Shown here one piece after another: positions 7,112-15,174 of a stretch of 22,100 nucleotides of DNA. The stretch comes from Nitrospirota bacterium (GTDB lineage Bacteria; Nitrospirota; Leptospirillia; Leptospirillales; Leptospirillaceae). Below the pieces are notes generated by a model that worked only from the letters and a program-made list of their open reading frames with translations, was not told the DNA's origin and made no database searches. Numbering within the stretch: the stretch's first letter is position 1; the number at the start of each line of letters is the position of its first letter. The stretch is from the NCBI GenBank assembly GCA_021828525.1, contig JAJZGM010000003.1, positions 1 to 22,100 on the forward strand. Direction: 5' to 3'. Made by a program: the position numbers and the translations under genes.

Positions 7112-7876
7112 CTACGGCATGTAAAGCCCGCCATTCACGGGAACGACGGCACCTGTGATATATCCCGCCGCCGGATCGACAAGGAAGCGGACCGCGTGCG
7201 CGATCTCCTCTCCCCGGCCGAAGCGCCGGACAGGAATCCGTTCCAGAACCCCGCTTGTCACGTTTTCGGGAAGTCCTGCCGTCATGTCTGTTTCGATGAA
7301 GCCGGGAGCGACGACATTGACGGTGATGCCCCGGGAAGCCACCTCAAGGGCCACCGATTTCGAGAAGGCTTCGAGCCCTCCCTTGGAAGCCGCATAGTTG
7401 GCCTGGCCGGCATTTCCGGTCGACCCCACGACCGACGAGATGGAAACGATCCGCCCATAGCGCTGCTTCATCATGGGACGAAGAACCGCCTTCACCATCC
7501 GGAAGGGGCCCACCAGGTTGACATCGATCACCTCCCGGAACTCCGCTTCGTCCATGCGCAAGAGAAGCCTGTCACGCACGATGCCGGCATTGTTCACAAG
7601 AATATCAACCCTACCCCATCGATGCAATACTGAATCAAGCGCCGCCTCGATCGAGGCGGAATCGCTCATGTCGAGGAGGACCGCCGCCCCCCGTTCATCC
7701 CCGGAAAGTCCCCTGATCCTTTCCTGAACGGCGTCCGCGCCGGTGCGGCAGCCAAAGGCAACCCGGACACCGGCATCGAGAAGCATCCTGCCGATGGCCC
7801 AGCCGATCCCCCGGTTGGCTCCGGTGATCAGAGCCACCTGCTCCGAAAGCTTGGGGTAGGTCTCCTGTTCCTTCAC
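7112..7876 (-). CDS. fabG: 3-oxoacyl-[acyl-carrier-protein] reductase (FabG)
   Basis: FabG reduces 3-ketoacyl-ACP with NADPH, the first reduction of each elongation cycle. The product is 254 residues, a short-chain dehydrogenase. TGANRGIG (18-25) is the NADPH-binding loop and NNAG (95-98) the structural motif. The catalytic set is Asn120, Ser148 (SISSVVGS), Tyr161 and Lys165 (YAASK). The C-terminus ends in VNGGLYMP. The frame is open far upstream within fabD, but the GTG at 7876 is the sensible start. It has AAGGAGGAGGG just upstream and forms a GTGA overlap with the fabD stop. The 10-residue stretch before the Rossmann fold is normal length. Confidence 0.96.
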   Translation of the reverse strand: MKEQETYPKLSEQVALITGANRGIGWAIGRMLLDAGVRVAFGCRTGADAVQERIRGLSGDERGAAVLLDMSDSASIEAALDSVLHRWGRVDILVNNAGIVRDRLLLRMDEAEFREVIDVNLVGPFRMVKAVLRPMMKQRYGRIVSISSVVGSTGNAGQANYAASKGGLEAFSKSVALEVASRGITVNVVAPGFIETDMTAGLPENVTSGVLERIPVRRFGRGEEIAHAVRFLVDPAAGYITGAVVPVNGGLYMP

Positions 7877-8808
7877 GTTCCCTCCTCCTTGCGGTCGGTC
7901 GTCTCCCAGAGAACCTTCTCCCTCTGGGACTCCATTCCCCGTTCGATTCGTTTTCCAAGTCCCGCAAGGACCGATCCCGGGCCCACCTCCACACAGCGGG
8001 TCACCCCTTCCGAAAGAATGCCTGCAACCGACCGTCTCCATTCGACGGGACTCTCCATCTGGCGCACCAGAAGTTCCCGGATTTTTCGGGAGGCTTCGCC
8101 AGGACCTAAGGGACGGGCCGTGACGTTCGGAACATAGGGAACAGTCAGGGGGGACATGGCAACATCTGCCAGGAGATCCTGCATCGCCAGGGCCGCCTGG
8201 TGCATGAGGAGGGTGTGGGAGGGGACGGAGACCGGCAGGGGAACGACCTTCCGGACTCCTGCCTCCTTCAGTCGGTCGATGGCGAGAAGAACCGTCTGGC
8301 GTGATCCGGCGATCACACACTGTCCCGGACAGTTGTCGTTGGCCACCGATACCACCTCCGGTTCCCCGCGTTGAATATTGCCCAGGATTTCCTCGACGCG
8401 ATCACGTTCTGGTCCAAGAACGGCCGCCATCAGGCCTTCCCCTTCGGGGACCGCCTCCTGCATGAAGCGACCCCGCATATGGACAAGCCGGATGGAATCG
8501 GCGAAGGAGAGGGCTCCGGCTGCGACAAGGGCCGAATACTCGCCCAGGCTGTGTCCCAGGACCACATCGGGCTCCCGGGTCTCACGGATCCGGTCAAGGG
8601 CCAGGAGACTGGCCAGGAGAATGGACGGCTGGGTCCAGAATGTGAGATCCAGGGATCCGGCCGGTTCATTTCTGGAGATGGCCAGAATGTCGGTTCCCAG
8701 AATTTCGCAGGCCTCGGCAATCCGGCGTTTTTCTTCCGGGCGGTCGAACCCGTCGAGCATCCCGGGATACTGGGAGCCCTGTCCGGGAAAAAGAAAGGCG
8801 GTTTTCAC
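7873..8808 (-). CDS. fabD: Malonyl-CoA:ACP transacylase (FabD)
   Basis: FabD moves malonyl groups from CoA to ACP, providing the extender unit for FabH and FabF. The product is 311 residues, typical for the family. FPGQGSQ (7-13) is the oxyanion-hole motif, Ser87 in GHSLGE is the nucleophile and His198 in VPSHT is its partner. Arg112 (HMRGRFMQ) is placed to bind the malonyl carboxylate. The start is GTG with CGGAG six bases upstream, and it shares GTGA with the end of fabH. Its own stop shares GTGA with the fabG start. The C-terminal tail from about residue 290 is charged and variable. Confidence 0.96.
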   Translation of the reverse strand: MKTAFLFPGQGSQYPGMLDGFDRPEEKRRIAEACEILGTDILAISRNEPAGSLDLTFWTQPSILLASLLALDRIRETREPDVVLGHSLGEYSALVAAGALSFADSIRLVHMRGRFMQEAVPEGEGLMAAVLGPERDRVEEILGNIQRGEPEVVSVANDNCPGQCVIAGSRQTVLLAIDRLKEAGVRKVVPLPVSVPSHTLLMHQAALAMQDLLADVAMSPLTVPYVPNVTARPLGPGEASRKIRELLVRQMESPVEWRRSVAGILSEGVTRCVEVGPGSVLAGLGKRIERGMESQREKVLWETTDRKEEGT

Positions 8809-9809
8809 GCGCGACTCCGTTTCTGTGTTTCGGCTTCCCAGGTGAGGAGGCCCGACCCCCAGGTCACACCGGCCCCGAAGGCGGTCAGGAGGATGCGGCT
8901 TCCTTCCTTCACCCTTCCCCCACGCACCGCCTCGTCAAGGGCCACGGGGACGGAGGCGGCCGAGGTGTTGCCGTACCGTTCGATGTTGACCATCACCCTC
9001 TCCGGAGGAAGTCCAAGGCGAGAGGCCAGGGCGTCGATGATCCGGATATTGGCCTGGTGGGGAACCAGAAGGTCGATCTCCCCGGGGGAGACTCCGGAGG
9101 CCGACAGGACCTCTGTCACCGACTCCTGGAGGGACCGGACGGCCATCTTGAAGGTCTCCCCTCCCTTCATCCGGATATACGGGGACGATTCCGTCCCCCC
9201 CTTCCGGGTTCCGCCGCCCGGTACGTGGATCATCTCCCAGTAGCGCCCGTCAGCCCTCAGCCGGAAGGTCTCGAGACCCCGCTGAGCCGTGGTCGAGGCC
9301 TCGACCACCACCGCCCCGGCCCCGTCTCCGAAAAGGATGCAGGTGCCCCGGTCGGACCAGTCGAGGGTCCGGCTCATGACCTCGGACCCTATCACCAACA
9401 GACGCCGCGCCGCCTGGGATTCGATCATGCTCTTGGCCACGCTCATGGCGTAGACAAAACCCGAACAGACGGCGTTCAAGTCGAAGGCAAAGGCCTTGTT
9501 CGCCCCAAGGCGGGCCTGGACGAGGCAGGCGGTGGAGGGAAACAGAAGGTCCGGGGTGGCGGTCGCAAGAAGGATCCCGTCAAGGGAGTCGGGCGAAAGA
9601 CCTGCGGCCTCGAGGGCCCGATTGGCCGCTGAGACGGCCAGATCGCTCGTGGCTTCATCGGGGGCGGCGATGCGACGCTCCCGGATTCCCGTCCGCTCCC
9701 TGATCCAGCTGTCGCTGGTCTCGAGATAGGCGGCAAAGTCGTCATTGGTCATGATCCGGGATGGAGCGTAGGAGCCGGTCCCTGTGATGACCGCGACAGG
9801 AGAGCTCAC
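8805..9809 (-). CDS. fabH: 3-oxoacyl-[acyl-carrier-protein] synthase III (FabH)
   Basis: FabH starts fatty-acid synthesis by condensing an acyl-CoA (often acetyl-CoA) with malonyl-ACP. The product is 334 residues. The Cys-His-Asn triad is visible as Cys115 (NAVCSGF), His251 (VPHQAN) and Asn281 (YGNTSAAS). The N-terminal SDSWIRERTGIRERR stretch is characteristic. The C-terminal end, AFGAGVTWGSGLL, is the conserved glycine loop. The GTG start shares GTGA with the plsX stop, and GGAGG lies about nine bases upstream. Primer preference (acetyl versus branched acyl-CoA) cannot be read from the sequence by eye. Confidence 0.96.
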   Translation of the reverse strand: MSSPVAVITGTGSYAPSRIMTNDDFAAYLETSDSWIRERTGIRERRIAAPDEATSDLAVSAANRALEAAGLSPDSLDGILLATATPDLLFPSTACLVQARLGANKAFAFDLNAVCSGFVYAMSVAKSMIESQAARRLLVIGSEVMSRTLDWSDRGTCILFGDGAGAVVVEASTTAQRGLETFRLRADGRYWEMIHVPGGGTRKGGTESSPYIRMKGGETFKMAVRSLQESVTEVLSASGVSPGEIDLLVPHQANIRIIDALASRLGLPPERVMVNIERYGNTSAASVPVALDEAVRGGRVKEGSRILLTAFGAGVTWGSGLLTWEAETQKRSRA

Positions 9810-10813
9810 TGAGAGGATCCTCCGGTCGGGATTTTGGCGATGTCCTGAGCGATCGTCCCGGTCAGACCCGATTTGGCAAGACGATCGGCCATGCCCATGG
9901 CGTTGGAGATGGCGAGGCTGTTGGAACGGCCGTGGGAGATCACAAAAAGGCCATTCACCCCCAGGAGAGGGGCCCCTCCATATTCGGCATAGTCGAGCCT
10001 CTTTTTCATGCGGGAGAGGGAGGGACGGAGAAGAAAACCGCCGATTCTGGACCTCAAGCTTTCCCCGGCCGCCTCACGCATCATTCCGATGATGGTCTGG
10101 GCGAGCCCCTCGGCCTCCTTCAGGACCACATTTCCGACAAAGCCGTCACACACCACCACATCCGCCTCCCCGGAAAAGATGTCCCGGGACTCGATGGGGC
10201 CGGAAAACCATGGGACGCGGCTTTCGCGCAGGCTTTCAATGGTCCTCTGGACAAGCTCGTTGCCCTTGGTCTCCTCCTCTCCGTTCGAGAGAACGAAGAC
10301 CCGGGGGTCTTTTTTCGAAAAGAGATGGCGGGCCAGGACCCGTCCCATGTGGGCAAAGGAAACAAGGTGGGAGGGTTTGCAATCGACGTTGGCCCCCCCG
10401 TCCACGAGGATGAAATGGCCGTTCAGGGAGGGAAGAATGGTTCCAATCGCCGGTCGCTCAACTCCGTCGAGCCGGCCAAGAACCCACATGGCCGAGGCAA
10501 GGGAGGCTCCGGAGTGGCCGGCGGAAACGACGCCGTCCACCTCTTTGCGCTTGACGAGTTCGGTCGCCATCCAGACGGTGGAACCTCGGCGTCGTCTCAC
10601 ATCGGAGGCCTTTTCCGTCATGGCAATGACATCCTTCGAATCAACAAACTCGAAGGGAGCGGAGAGGGAAAGGGCCCGGATCCTTTCTTCAAGGATCTTT
10701 TGGTCCCCAACCAGAACCGGATGTGTCCCGAAGGTTCGGTAGGCCAGGTCTGCGCCGGAAATCAGAGGATCAGGACCGAAGTCCCCTCCCATCGCGTCCA
10801 GGGCGATTTTCAT
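9806..10813 (-). CDS. plsX: Phosphate acyltransferase (PlsX)
   Basis: PlsX converts acyl-ACP to acyl-phosphate, the donor for the first acylation of glycerol-3-phosphate, so it links fatty-acid to phospholipid synthesis. The product is 335 residues. The start MKIALDAMGGDFGPDP is the family hallmark. Other conserved pieces are VDGGANVDCKPSHL at about 167-180, LSNGEEETKGNELV and VVCDGFVGNVVLK. The ATG at 10813 has no strong ribosome-binding site close by; GAGG lies 18 bases away, near the end of rpmF. It lies 20 bp after rpmF, and its stop overlaps fabH as GTGA, as expected for the conserved rpmF-plsX-fabH order. Confidence 0.96.
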   Translation of the reverse strand: MKIALDAMGGDFGPDPLISGADLAYRTFGTHPVLVGDQKILEERIRALSLSAPFEFVDSKDVIAMTEKASDVRRRRGSTVWMATELVKRKEVDGVVSAGHSGASLASAMWVLGRLDGVERPAIGTILPSLNGHFILVDGGANVDCKPSHLVSFAHMGRVLARHLFSKKDPRVFVLSNGEEETKGNELVQRTIESLRESRVPWFSGPIESRDIFSGEADVVVCDGFVGNVVLKEAEGLAQTIIGMMREAAGESLRSRIGGFLLRPSLSRMKKRLDYAEYGGAPLLGVNGLFVISHGRSNSLAISNAMGMADRLAKSGLTGTIAQDIAKIPTGGSSQ

Positions 10814-10833
10814 GGCCGAAGTCGGTCTTTTCC

Positions 10834-11016
10834 TCAGCCGTTCTTGATGCGGAGAACGGGACGCTTGTTGTAGGTCCCGCAGGAAAGGCAGGCATAGTGC
10901 GGCTGCTTCGGCTCACCGCAGGAAGGACAGGTCACGATGGCCCCCAGGGTCAGTTTCTTGTGGGTGCGGCGCTTGTCCCGTCTCGACCGGGAAATCTTTG
11001 TTTTTGGATGTGCCAC
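10834..11016 (-). CDS. rpmF: 50S ribosomal protein L32 (bL32)
   Basis: L32 is a small protein of the large ribosomal subunit. The 60-residue product begins AHPKTKISRSRRDKRRTH, the highly conserved basic rRNA-binding start after removal of the initiator Met. It carries a zinc-ribbon pattern with Cys30, Cys33, Cys43 and Cys46 (CPSC and CLSC), so this is the cysteine-containing form. Some bacteria have a cysteine-free paralogue used under zinc limitation. The start is GTG with AAGGAGT six to seven bases upstream. It is preceded by a 101-bp gap, the longest inside the minus-strand gene run, and followed 20 bp later by plsX. Confidence 0.97.
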   Translation of the reverse strand: MAHPKTKISRSRRDKRRTHKKLTLGAIVTCPSCGEPKQPHYACLSCGTYNKRPVLRIKNG

Positions 11017-11117
11017 GAAAGGACTCCTTCACAGTTCGTATGGTTGTTGGCGGGGATTCACGGGAATCACCCGTCGAAGAGGTTTCAGACCGCCGCTAGC
11101 GACAGTCGCTGCCCAGG
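11017..11117 (-). promoter_or_regulatory. rpmF leader region with inverted repeats
   Basis: This is the largest gap in the 17-gene run. AGCGA-CAG-TCGCT (11098-11110) is a perfect short inverted repeat just after the yceD-like stop. GATTC-ACGG-GAATC is a second one nearer rpmF. No T-run follows either, and I found no convincing -35/-10 pair. An internal promoter or attenuator is possible but unproven. Confidence 0.3.
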
Positions 11118-11603
11118 TCATCCTTCCGGGTGGCAGGAGCAGCTGCCCGTATTCCTGTTTTCCCCGCATTCGGGACAAAGTCCCTTGCAGGCCTCGTCGC
11201 AGAGGGGGTAAAAGGGAAGGTCTGTCAGGACAAGTTCCCTGACCCAGGGTCCGAGATCGACCCATCCATCCTTTCCGTAGCGCTCAAGCTCGTCGGCTGT
11301 CGCGTTCTTCTCATGAAAGAAAAGGGTCCGCTCCCCGACCTCTCCCTTGCGGACAAAGGCCTCAAGGCAGCGCACGCAAGAGAGCGGAACTTCGTAACCA
11401 ACGGTCACATCGACCATCACATCGGTCCCCTCGCGACCGAGGGTTCCCGTGATCCGTCCCTTCATCGCCCGGAACTCGGCCTCCGTCTCGCTGACAAGAA
11501 AGACCCCGGGCGCCCCGGCGATCGCCTCAGACAGGGAAAGATCGAGGGCCATGGGCTCCGAAAGCCGGAGATCGGGTATTTTGTCGATATGATATTTAAG
11601 CAT
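11118..11603 (-). CDS. YceD/DUF177-family protein, linked to 23S rRNA and ribosome function
   Basis: The 161-residue product matches the DUF177 (YceD) family. The core signature is LSCVRCLEAF at about 75-84, followed by LPFYPLCDEACKGLCPECG at 129-147, the family's 'plC...CkGLCp.CG' C-terminal pattern. The protein ends with two further cysteines (CSCH). Family members are conserved next to rpmF in many bacteria. They have been linked to 23S rRNA accumulation, but the biochemical role is not settled. The eight visible cysteines suggest metal binding. The start is either the ATG at 11603 or the GTG one codon upstream; neither has a clear ribosome-binding site. It follows proS by about 15 bp. Confidence 0.88.
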   Translation of the reverse strand: MLKYHIDKIPDLRLSEPMALDLSLSEAIAGAPGVFLVSETEAEFRAMKGRITGTLGREGTDVMVDVTVGYEVPLSCVRCLEAFVRKGEVGERTLFFHEKNATADELERYGKDGWVDLGPWVRELVLTDLPFYPLCDEACKGLCPECGENRNTGSCSCHPEG

Positions 11604-11618
11604 CACAAAACGGTTATT

Positions 11619-12911
11619 TTATCGGTCGAGGATCAATGTGTCAACCATTGATCCGGGTCGTCCGAGAAAGTCTCCGATCCATTCCGGAAGGCCCGATACC
11701 GGGAGAAGATGACGCTCGCCCGTCTTTCGGACCTTGAGCTCCACGCGGTCCTCCCGAAGATTCCTTTCTCCCAGGATGACCTGAAGAGGAAAACCGCAAA
11801 GATCGGCGTCAGCAAATTTCACTCCGGGACGGGCTTCCCTGTCATCGATCAACACCTCTCCGGGAAATCGTTCCTCGATGATGGCCGCAATCCTTTCGCC
11901 CCTGGCCGTCATCTCCTGATCCTTTCCTCCGAGGGGCAGGACACAGACGGCCCATGGCGCCATGGCCAATGGCCAGATGATCCCGCTGTCATCGTGGGAC
12001 TGCTCGATGGCCGCGGCGAGGAGGCGGCTCACCCCGATCCCGTAGCACCCCATGTGGAAGAGGGTCTCCCGTCCATCCGGGTCGAGGAATCCGGCGTCCA
12101 TCGGCTGGCTGTACCGCTGCCCGAGATCGAAGACATGGCCGACCTCGATCGCCGTTGTCCGTTCGAGAAGCTCCTGGCAGAGGGGGCAATGGGTGGCCTC
12201 GCCCGCAAGCTCGATGTTCGAGGCCCAGGAGCAGGACGGGCAGAAGACTACGGTATCTTCTCCGGAGGGGGCGAGGACCATGAACTCGTGGGAGGAAGAA
12301 CCCCCGATCATCCCTGTGTCCGCTTCCACCATCCGGACAGAGAGGCCAAGCCTCGAGAAAATCCGGAAGTAGGCCTCCTGCATCACACGGTAGCAGGCGG
12401 CCCCCTCCTCACCGGATCGGGCAAAGGAATAGGCGTCCTTCATCACGAACTCGCGCCCGCGCATGAGACCGAATCGGGGGCGCATTTCATCCCGGAACTT
12501 GGTCTGGATCTGATAGAGGGTCACGGGCAGCTGACGGTAGCTCCGGAGGAGCCCCCGGGCGAGGTCGGTCACGACCTCCTCGTGGGTCGGACCCAGGGCA
12601 AAGGAGCGGTCATGGCGGTCCTGGATCCGGAAGAGTTCCTTTCCATACTTGTCCCACCGGTCGGTCGCCTGCCAGAGCTCGGCCGGCTGAAGTGCCGGCA
12701 TCAGGATCTCGAAGGCTCCCGCCCGGTCCATTTCCTCCCGGACGATCGACTCTATCCTGCGAAGGACCCGGGCCCCCAGGGGGAGGAAATCATACAGGCC
12801 TCCCGCCACCTTCTTAACATAGCCTCCCCGGAGCATCAGCCGGTGGCTGACCACCTCCGCCTCGGCCGGCTCCTCATGAAAGGTCACATAGGGAAGGCGG
12901 GTTGTTCTCAC
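11619..12911 (-). CDS. proS: Prolyl-tRNA synthetase lacking the usual INS editing domain
   Basis: This enzyme charges tRNA-Pro with proline. The class II core is clear: motif 2 around TKFRDEMRPRFGLMRGREF (137-155), the HEF at 208-210 and motif 3 in GCYGIGVSRLLAAAIEQ (288-304). A C-terminal anticodon-binding domain runs from about 320 (LIDDREARPGVKFADADL). The product is 430 residues, whereas common bacterial forms are about 565-570. The missing part falls between residues about 235 and 253, exactly where E. coli ProRS carries its roughly 180-residue INS domain that hydrolyses Ala-tRNA-Pro. In its place stand two Cys pairs, Cys224/Cys227 and Cys242/Cys245, which look like a zinc knuckle. The GTG start shares GTGA with the ispG stop and has GGAG five bases upstream. 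Confidence 0.95.
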   Translation of the reverse strand: MRTTRLPYVTFHEEPAEAEVVSHRLMLRGGYVKKVAGGLYDFLPLGARVLRRIESIVREEMDRAGAFEILMPALQPAELWQATDRWDKYGKELFRIQDRHDRSFALGPTHEEVVTDLARGLLRSYRQLPVTLYQIQTKFRDEMRPRFGLMRGREFVMKDAYSFARSGEEGAACYRVMQEAYFRIFSRLGLSVRMVEADTGMIGGSSSHEFMVLAPSGEDTVVFCPSCSWASNIELAGEATHCPLCQELLERTTAIEVGHVFDLGQRYSQPMDAGFLDPDGRETLFHMGCYGIGVSRLLAAAIEQSHDDSGIIWPLAMAPWAVCVLPLGGKDQEMTARGERIAAIIEERFPGEVLIDDREARPGVKFADADLCGFPLQVILGERNLREDRVELKVRKTGERHLLPVSGLPEWIGDFLGRPGSMVDTLILDR

Positions 12912-14068
12912 GAATTCTCCGCCGACAGAACCCGTTCAGTCGCCATGGGCAAATCGACGCGATGCCCGTCTTCGGTCCTGAGGGAGGTCAGACCGGCAGC
13001 GCGCATCATTTCCACCTTTTTCTCGACCTGGGCGATCAGAAGCTCCTCGAGATCGGCGGAGGGAATCTTCTTCACGACCTCCCCGTTTTCAAAAAAGATG
13101 CCGACTCCCTGTCCCCCGGCGATTCCCAGATCCGCCTCCTTGCCCTCACCGATTCCGTTGACGACACACCCGAGGATTGAGACATCCATCGTCTCCTGGA
13201 CATGGGACAATCGTTCTTCGACCCGGGCGGCCAGTCCCACCACATCGATTTCGAGGCGGCCGCAGGTCGGACAGGCGATGACATTCACTCCCCTTTTGCG
13301 AAGTCCCAGGGACTTGAGAATCCCCCAGGCCACCTTGACCTCCTCCACAGGATCGGCCGCCAGCGAAACCCGGATGGTGTCCCCGATGCCGTTGGCCAAG
13401 AGAAATCCAAGACCCACCGAGGACTTGACAGTCCCCGAGAGGAGAGGACCGGCTTCGCTGACGCCGATATGCAGGGGATAGTCGCAGCGCTCCGAGGCCA
13501 GACGGTAAGCATCGATAGTGTCAAGGACGTTGGACGCCTTGAGGGAGATCTTGATATCGAAGAAGTTTTCCTTCTCGAGAAGGGCCACATGGCGCATGGC
13601 CGACTCCACCATGGCCTCCGGTGTCGGATGGCCGTAATAGTCGAGAAGGTCACGCTCGAGCGATCCGGCGTTGACGCCAATCCGGACAGGAAGCCCCTTG
13701 TCCTTCAAGCGATCGACGATGGCCCGGATCTTGGTCTGGCTTCCGATGTTTCCAGGGTTGATGCGGACCGCATCCACCCCTCCCTCGATCACCGTGAGGG
13801 CCAGATGGTAATCGAAATGGATGTCGGCGATCACGGGGATGGGAGAGCGCTTGTGGATTTTTCCGACCGCCTCGGCGGCCTCCTGGTCCACGACGGCCAG
13901 ACGGATGATCTCGCAACCGACCTTGGCCAGATCTTCTATCTGCCGGAGGGTCCCCTCAATATCCCGGGTATCGGTTGTCGTCATCGACTGGACTGCCACA
14001 GGAGCCCCGTCTCCGATCGGAACGGAGCCGACCATGATTCTCCGGGTTTTTTTCCTCTTTATCTCCAT
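12908..14068 (-). CDS. ispG: 4-hydroxy-3-methylbut-2-en-1-yl diphosphate synthase (IspG/GcpE)
   Basis: IspG performs the reductive ring opening of MEcPP to HMBPP, the penultimate MEP-pathway step, with a [4Fe-4S] cluster. The product is 386 residues, the length of the bacterial one-piece form. Cluster ligands are visible as Cys266 and Cys269 (ACPTCGR) and Cys301 with Glu308 (GCVVNGIGE). These sit at nearly the same spacing as in E. coli. The N-terminal TIM-barrel half includes PVIADIHFDYHLAL and RINPGNIG. The ATG has an excellent AAGGAGT six bases upstream. It starts 11 bp after rseP and its stop overlaps proS as GTGA. It works in the same pathway as dxr, two genes upstream. Confidence 0.96.
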   Translation of the reverse strand: MEIKRKKTRRIMVGSVPIGDGAPVAVQSMTTTDTRDIEGTLRQIEDLAKVGCEIIRLAVVDQEAAEAVGKIHKRSPIPVIADIHFDYHLALTVIEGGVDAVRINPGNIGSQTKIRAIVDRLKDKGLPVRIGVNAGSLERDLLDYYGHPTPEAMVESAMRHVALLEKENFFDIKISLKASNVLDTIDAYRLASERCDYPLHIGVSEAGPLLSGTVKSSVGLGFLLANGIGDTIRVSLAADPVEEVKVAWGILKSLGLRKRGVNVIACPTCGRLEIDVVGLAARVEERLSHVQETMDVSILGCVVNGIGEGKEADLGIAGGQGVGIFFENGEVVKKIPSADLEELLIAQVEKKVEMMRAAGLTSLRTEDGHRVDLPMATERVLSAENS

Positions 14069-14079
14069 GAGAAGACTCC

Positions 14080-15147
14080 TTATCTCGTTATCCCAAATAC
14101 ACGCATGATATCGTTATAGAAGGCAAAAACCATAATCGTAAGCAAAATGACAAATCCGACCTGCATCGACAGCTCCCGGACCCTGAGAGAGGGCGGCTTT
14201 CTCAAAACACCCTCGAAGGCCAGAAAGAGGAGATGGCCCCCGTCAAGAACGGGAATGGGAAGAAGGTTCATGACACCTAACGTCACACTGACAAACCCCA
14301 TGAAGACAAGAAGGTTCGAGAGCCCCGACTTGGCGGCCTTTGCCGACATCTGGGCGATAAGGATCGGTCCGCCCAGGTTTTTGGGAGAGATGTCACCGGT
14401 GATCATCTTTCCCAGAGAGATGAGGTTGATGGTGGCGATCCGCCAGGTCTTGATGACGGCAAGCCCCAGCCCCTCGGAAAACCCGTACCGGAGGGTCACG
14501 AAGGTTCCGGAAGGGCCAACCCCGATCTTCCCCTGCTTTTCGGCTTCTCCGAAAAGATTCTTTCCCGATTCAATCCTGGGAACGATCCTGAAGGAGAGGG
14601 TCGACTCTCCCCGCCGGACGGACAGGAGCACATCATGCCCCCCCTGCCGTTCGATCATCTTCCGGAGGTCGTCCCACCGGGAAATGGTCTGGCCGTTGAC
14701 GGAAAGGATCCTGTCCCCCTTCATGATGCCGGCCGAAGCCGCAGGGGATCCAGGCAAAACCTGGCCCACCACGGCTTCCATGACCGGAAGCCCGGACCAG
14801 AAAACCGCAGCAAAGAGGAGAATGGCCAGGATGAAGTTTGCCACCGGTCCGGCGGCCGCGATCATCATCCTCTTCAAAACGGGAAGGGCGGAAAAGGAAT
14901 GGGGAAGATCCTCGGGAGCCACTTTCTCGGGATCGGTCTCGCCCAGCATCTTCACGTACCCCCCCAGGGGGATCCAGGAAAGGCGGTATTCCGTCTCCCC
15001 CACGGTTTTGGCGATCACCTTCGGACCGAATCCGATCGAGAACTTTTCGATCTTGACCCCGAACCTCTTTGCAACGAGGAAGTGGCCCAACTCATGGATC
15101 AGGATCAGAACCCCGATCACGACAATGAATGAAACTATGGCTGTCAA
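14080..15147 (-). CDS. rseP: Site-2 membrane zinc metalloprotease (RseP)
   Basis: RseP cuts membrane proteins inside the bilayer, typically an anti-sigma factor during envelope stress and leftover signal peptides. The product is 355 residues, shorter than the two-PDZ E. coli protein. The zinc site is HELGH at 18-22, inside the first membrane segment, with LDG at 301-303 in a late one. A single PDZ domain lies at about 122-190 (GSPAASAGIMKGDRILSVNG). Membrane segments are near 3-25, 95-118, 280-300 and 328-346. The start is TTG with a weak AAGG nine bases upstream; the residue count before HELGH supports it. It lies 27 bp after dxr and 11 bp before ispG. No anti-sigma target is encoded in the window. 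Confidence 0.94.
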   Translation of the reverse strand: MTAIVSFIVVIGVLILIHELGHFLVAKRFGVKIEKFSIGFGPKVIAKTVGETEYRLSWIPLGGYVKMLGETDPEKVAPEDLPHSFSALPVLKRMMIAAAGPVANFILAILLFAAVFWSGLPVMEAVVGQVLPGSPAASAGIMKGDRILSVNGQTISRWDDLRKMIERQGGHDVLLSVRRGESTLSFRIVPRIESGKNLFGEAEKQGKIGVGPSGTFVTLRYGFSEGLGLAVIKTWRIATINLISLGKMITGDISPKNLGGPILIAQMSAKAAKSGLSNLLVFMGFVSVTLGVMNLLPIPVLDGGHLLFLAFEGVLRKPPSLRVRELSMQVGFVILLTIMVFAFYNDIMRVFGITR

Positions 15148-15174
15148 GCGTCTCTGCCTTTCATCAGGGGGAAC

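Noticed and set aside
11029..11265. A 78-codon minus-strand frame across the yceD-rpmF gap
   Set aside because: It overlaps the well-supported yceD-like 3' end in another frame and lacks any recognisable motif.
11709..13481. A 590-codon open frame on the plus strand
   Set aside because: It lies exactly antisense to proS and ispG, has no recognisable motif or ribosome-binding site, and reflects the high GC content and codon bias of the real genes.
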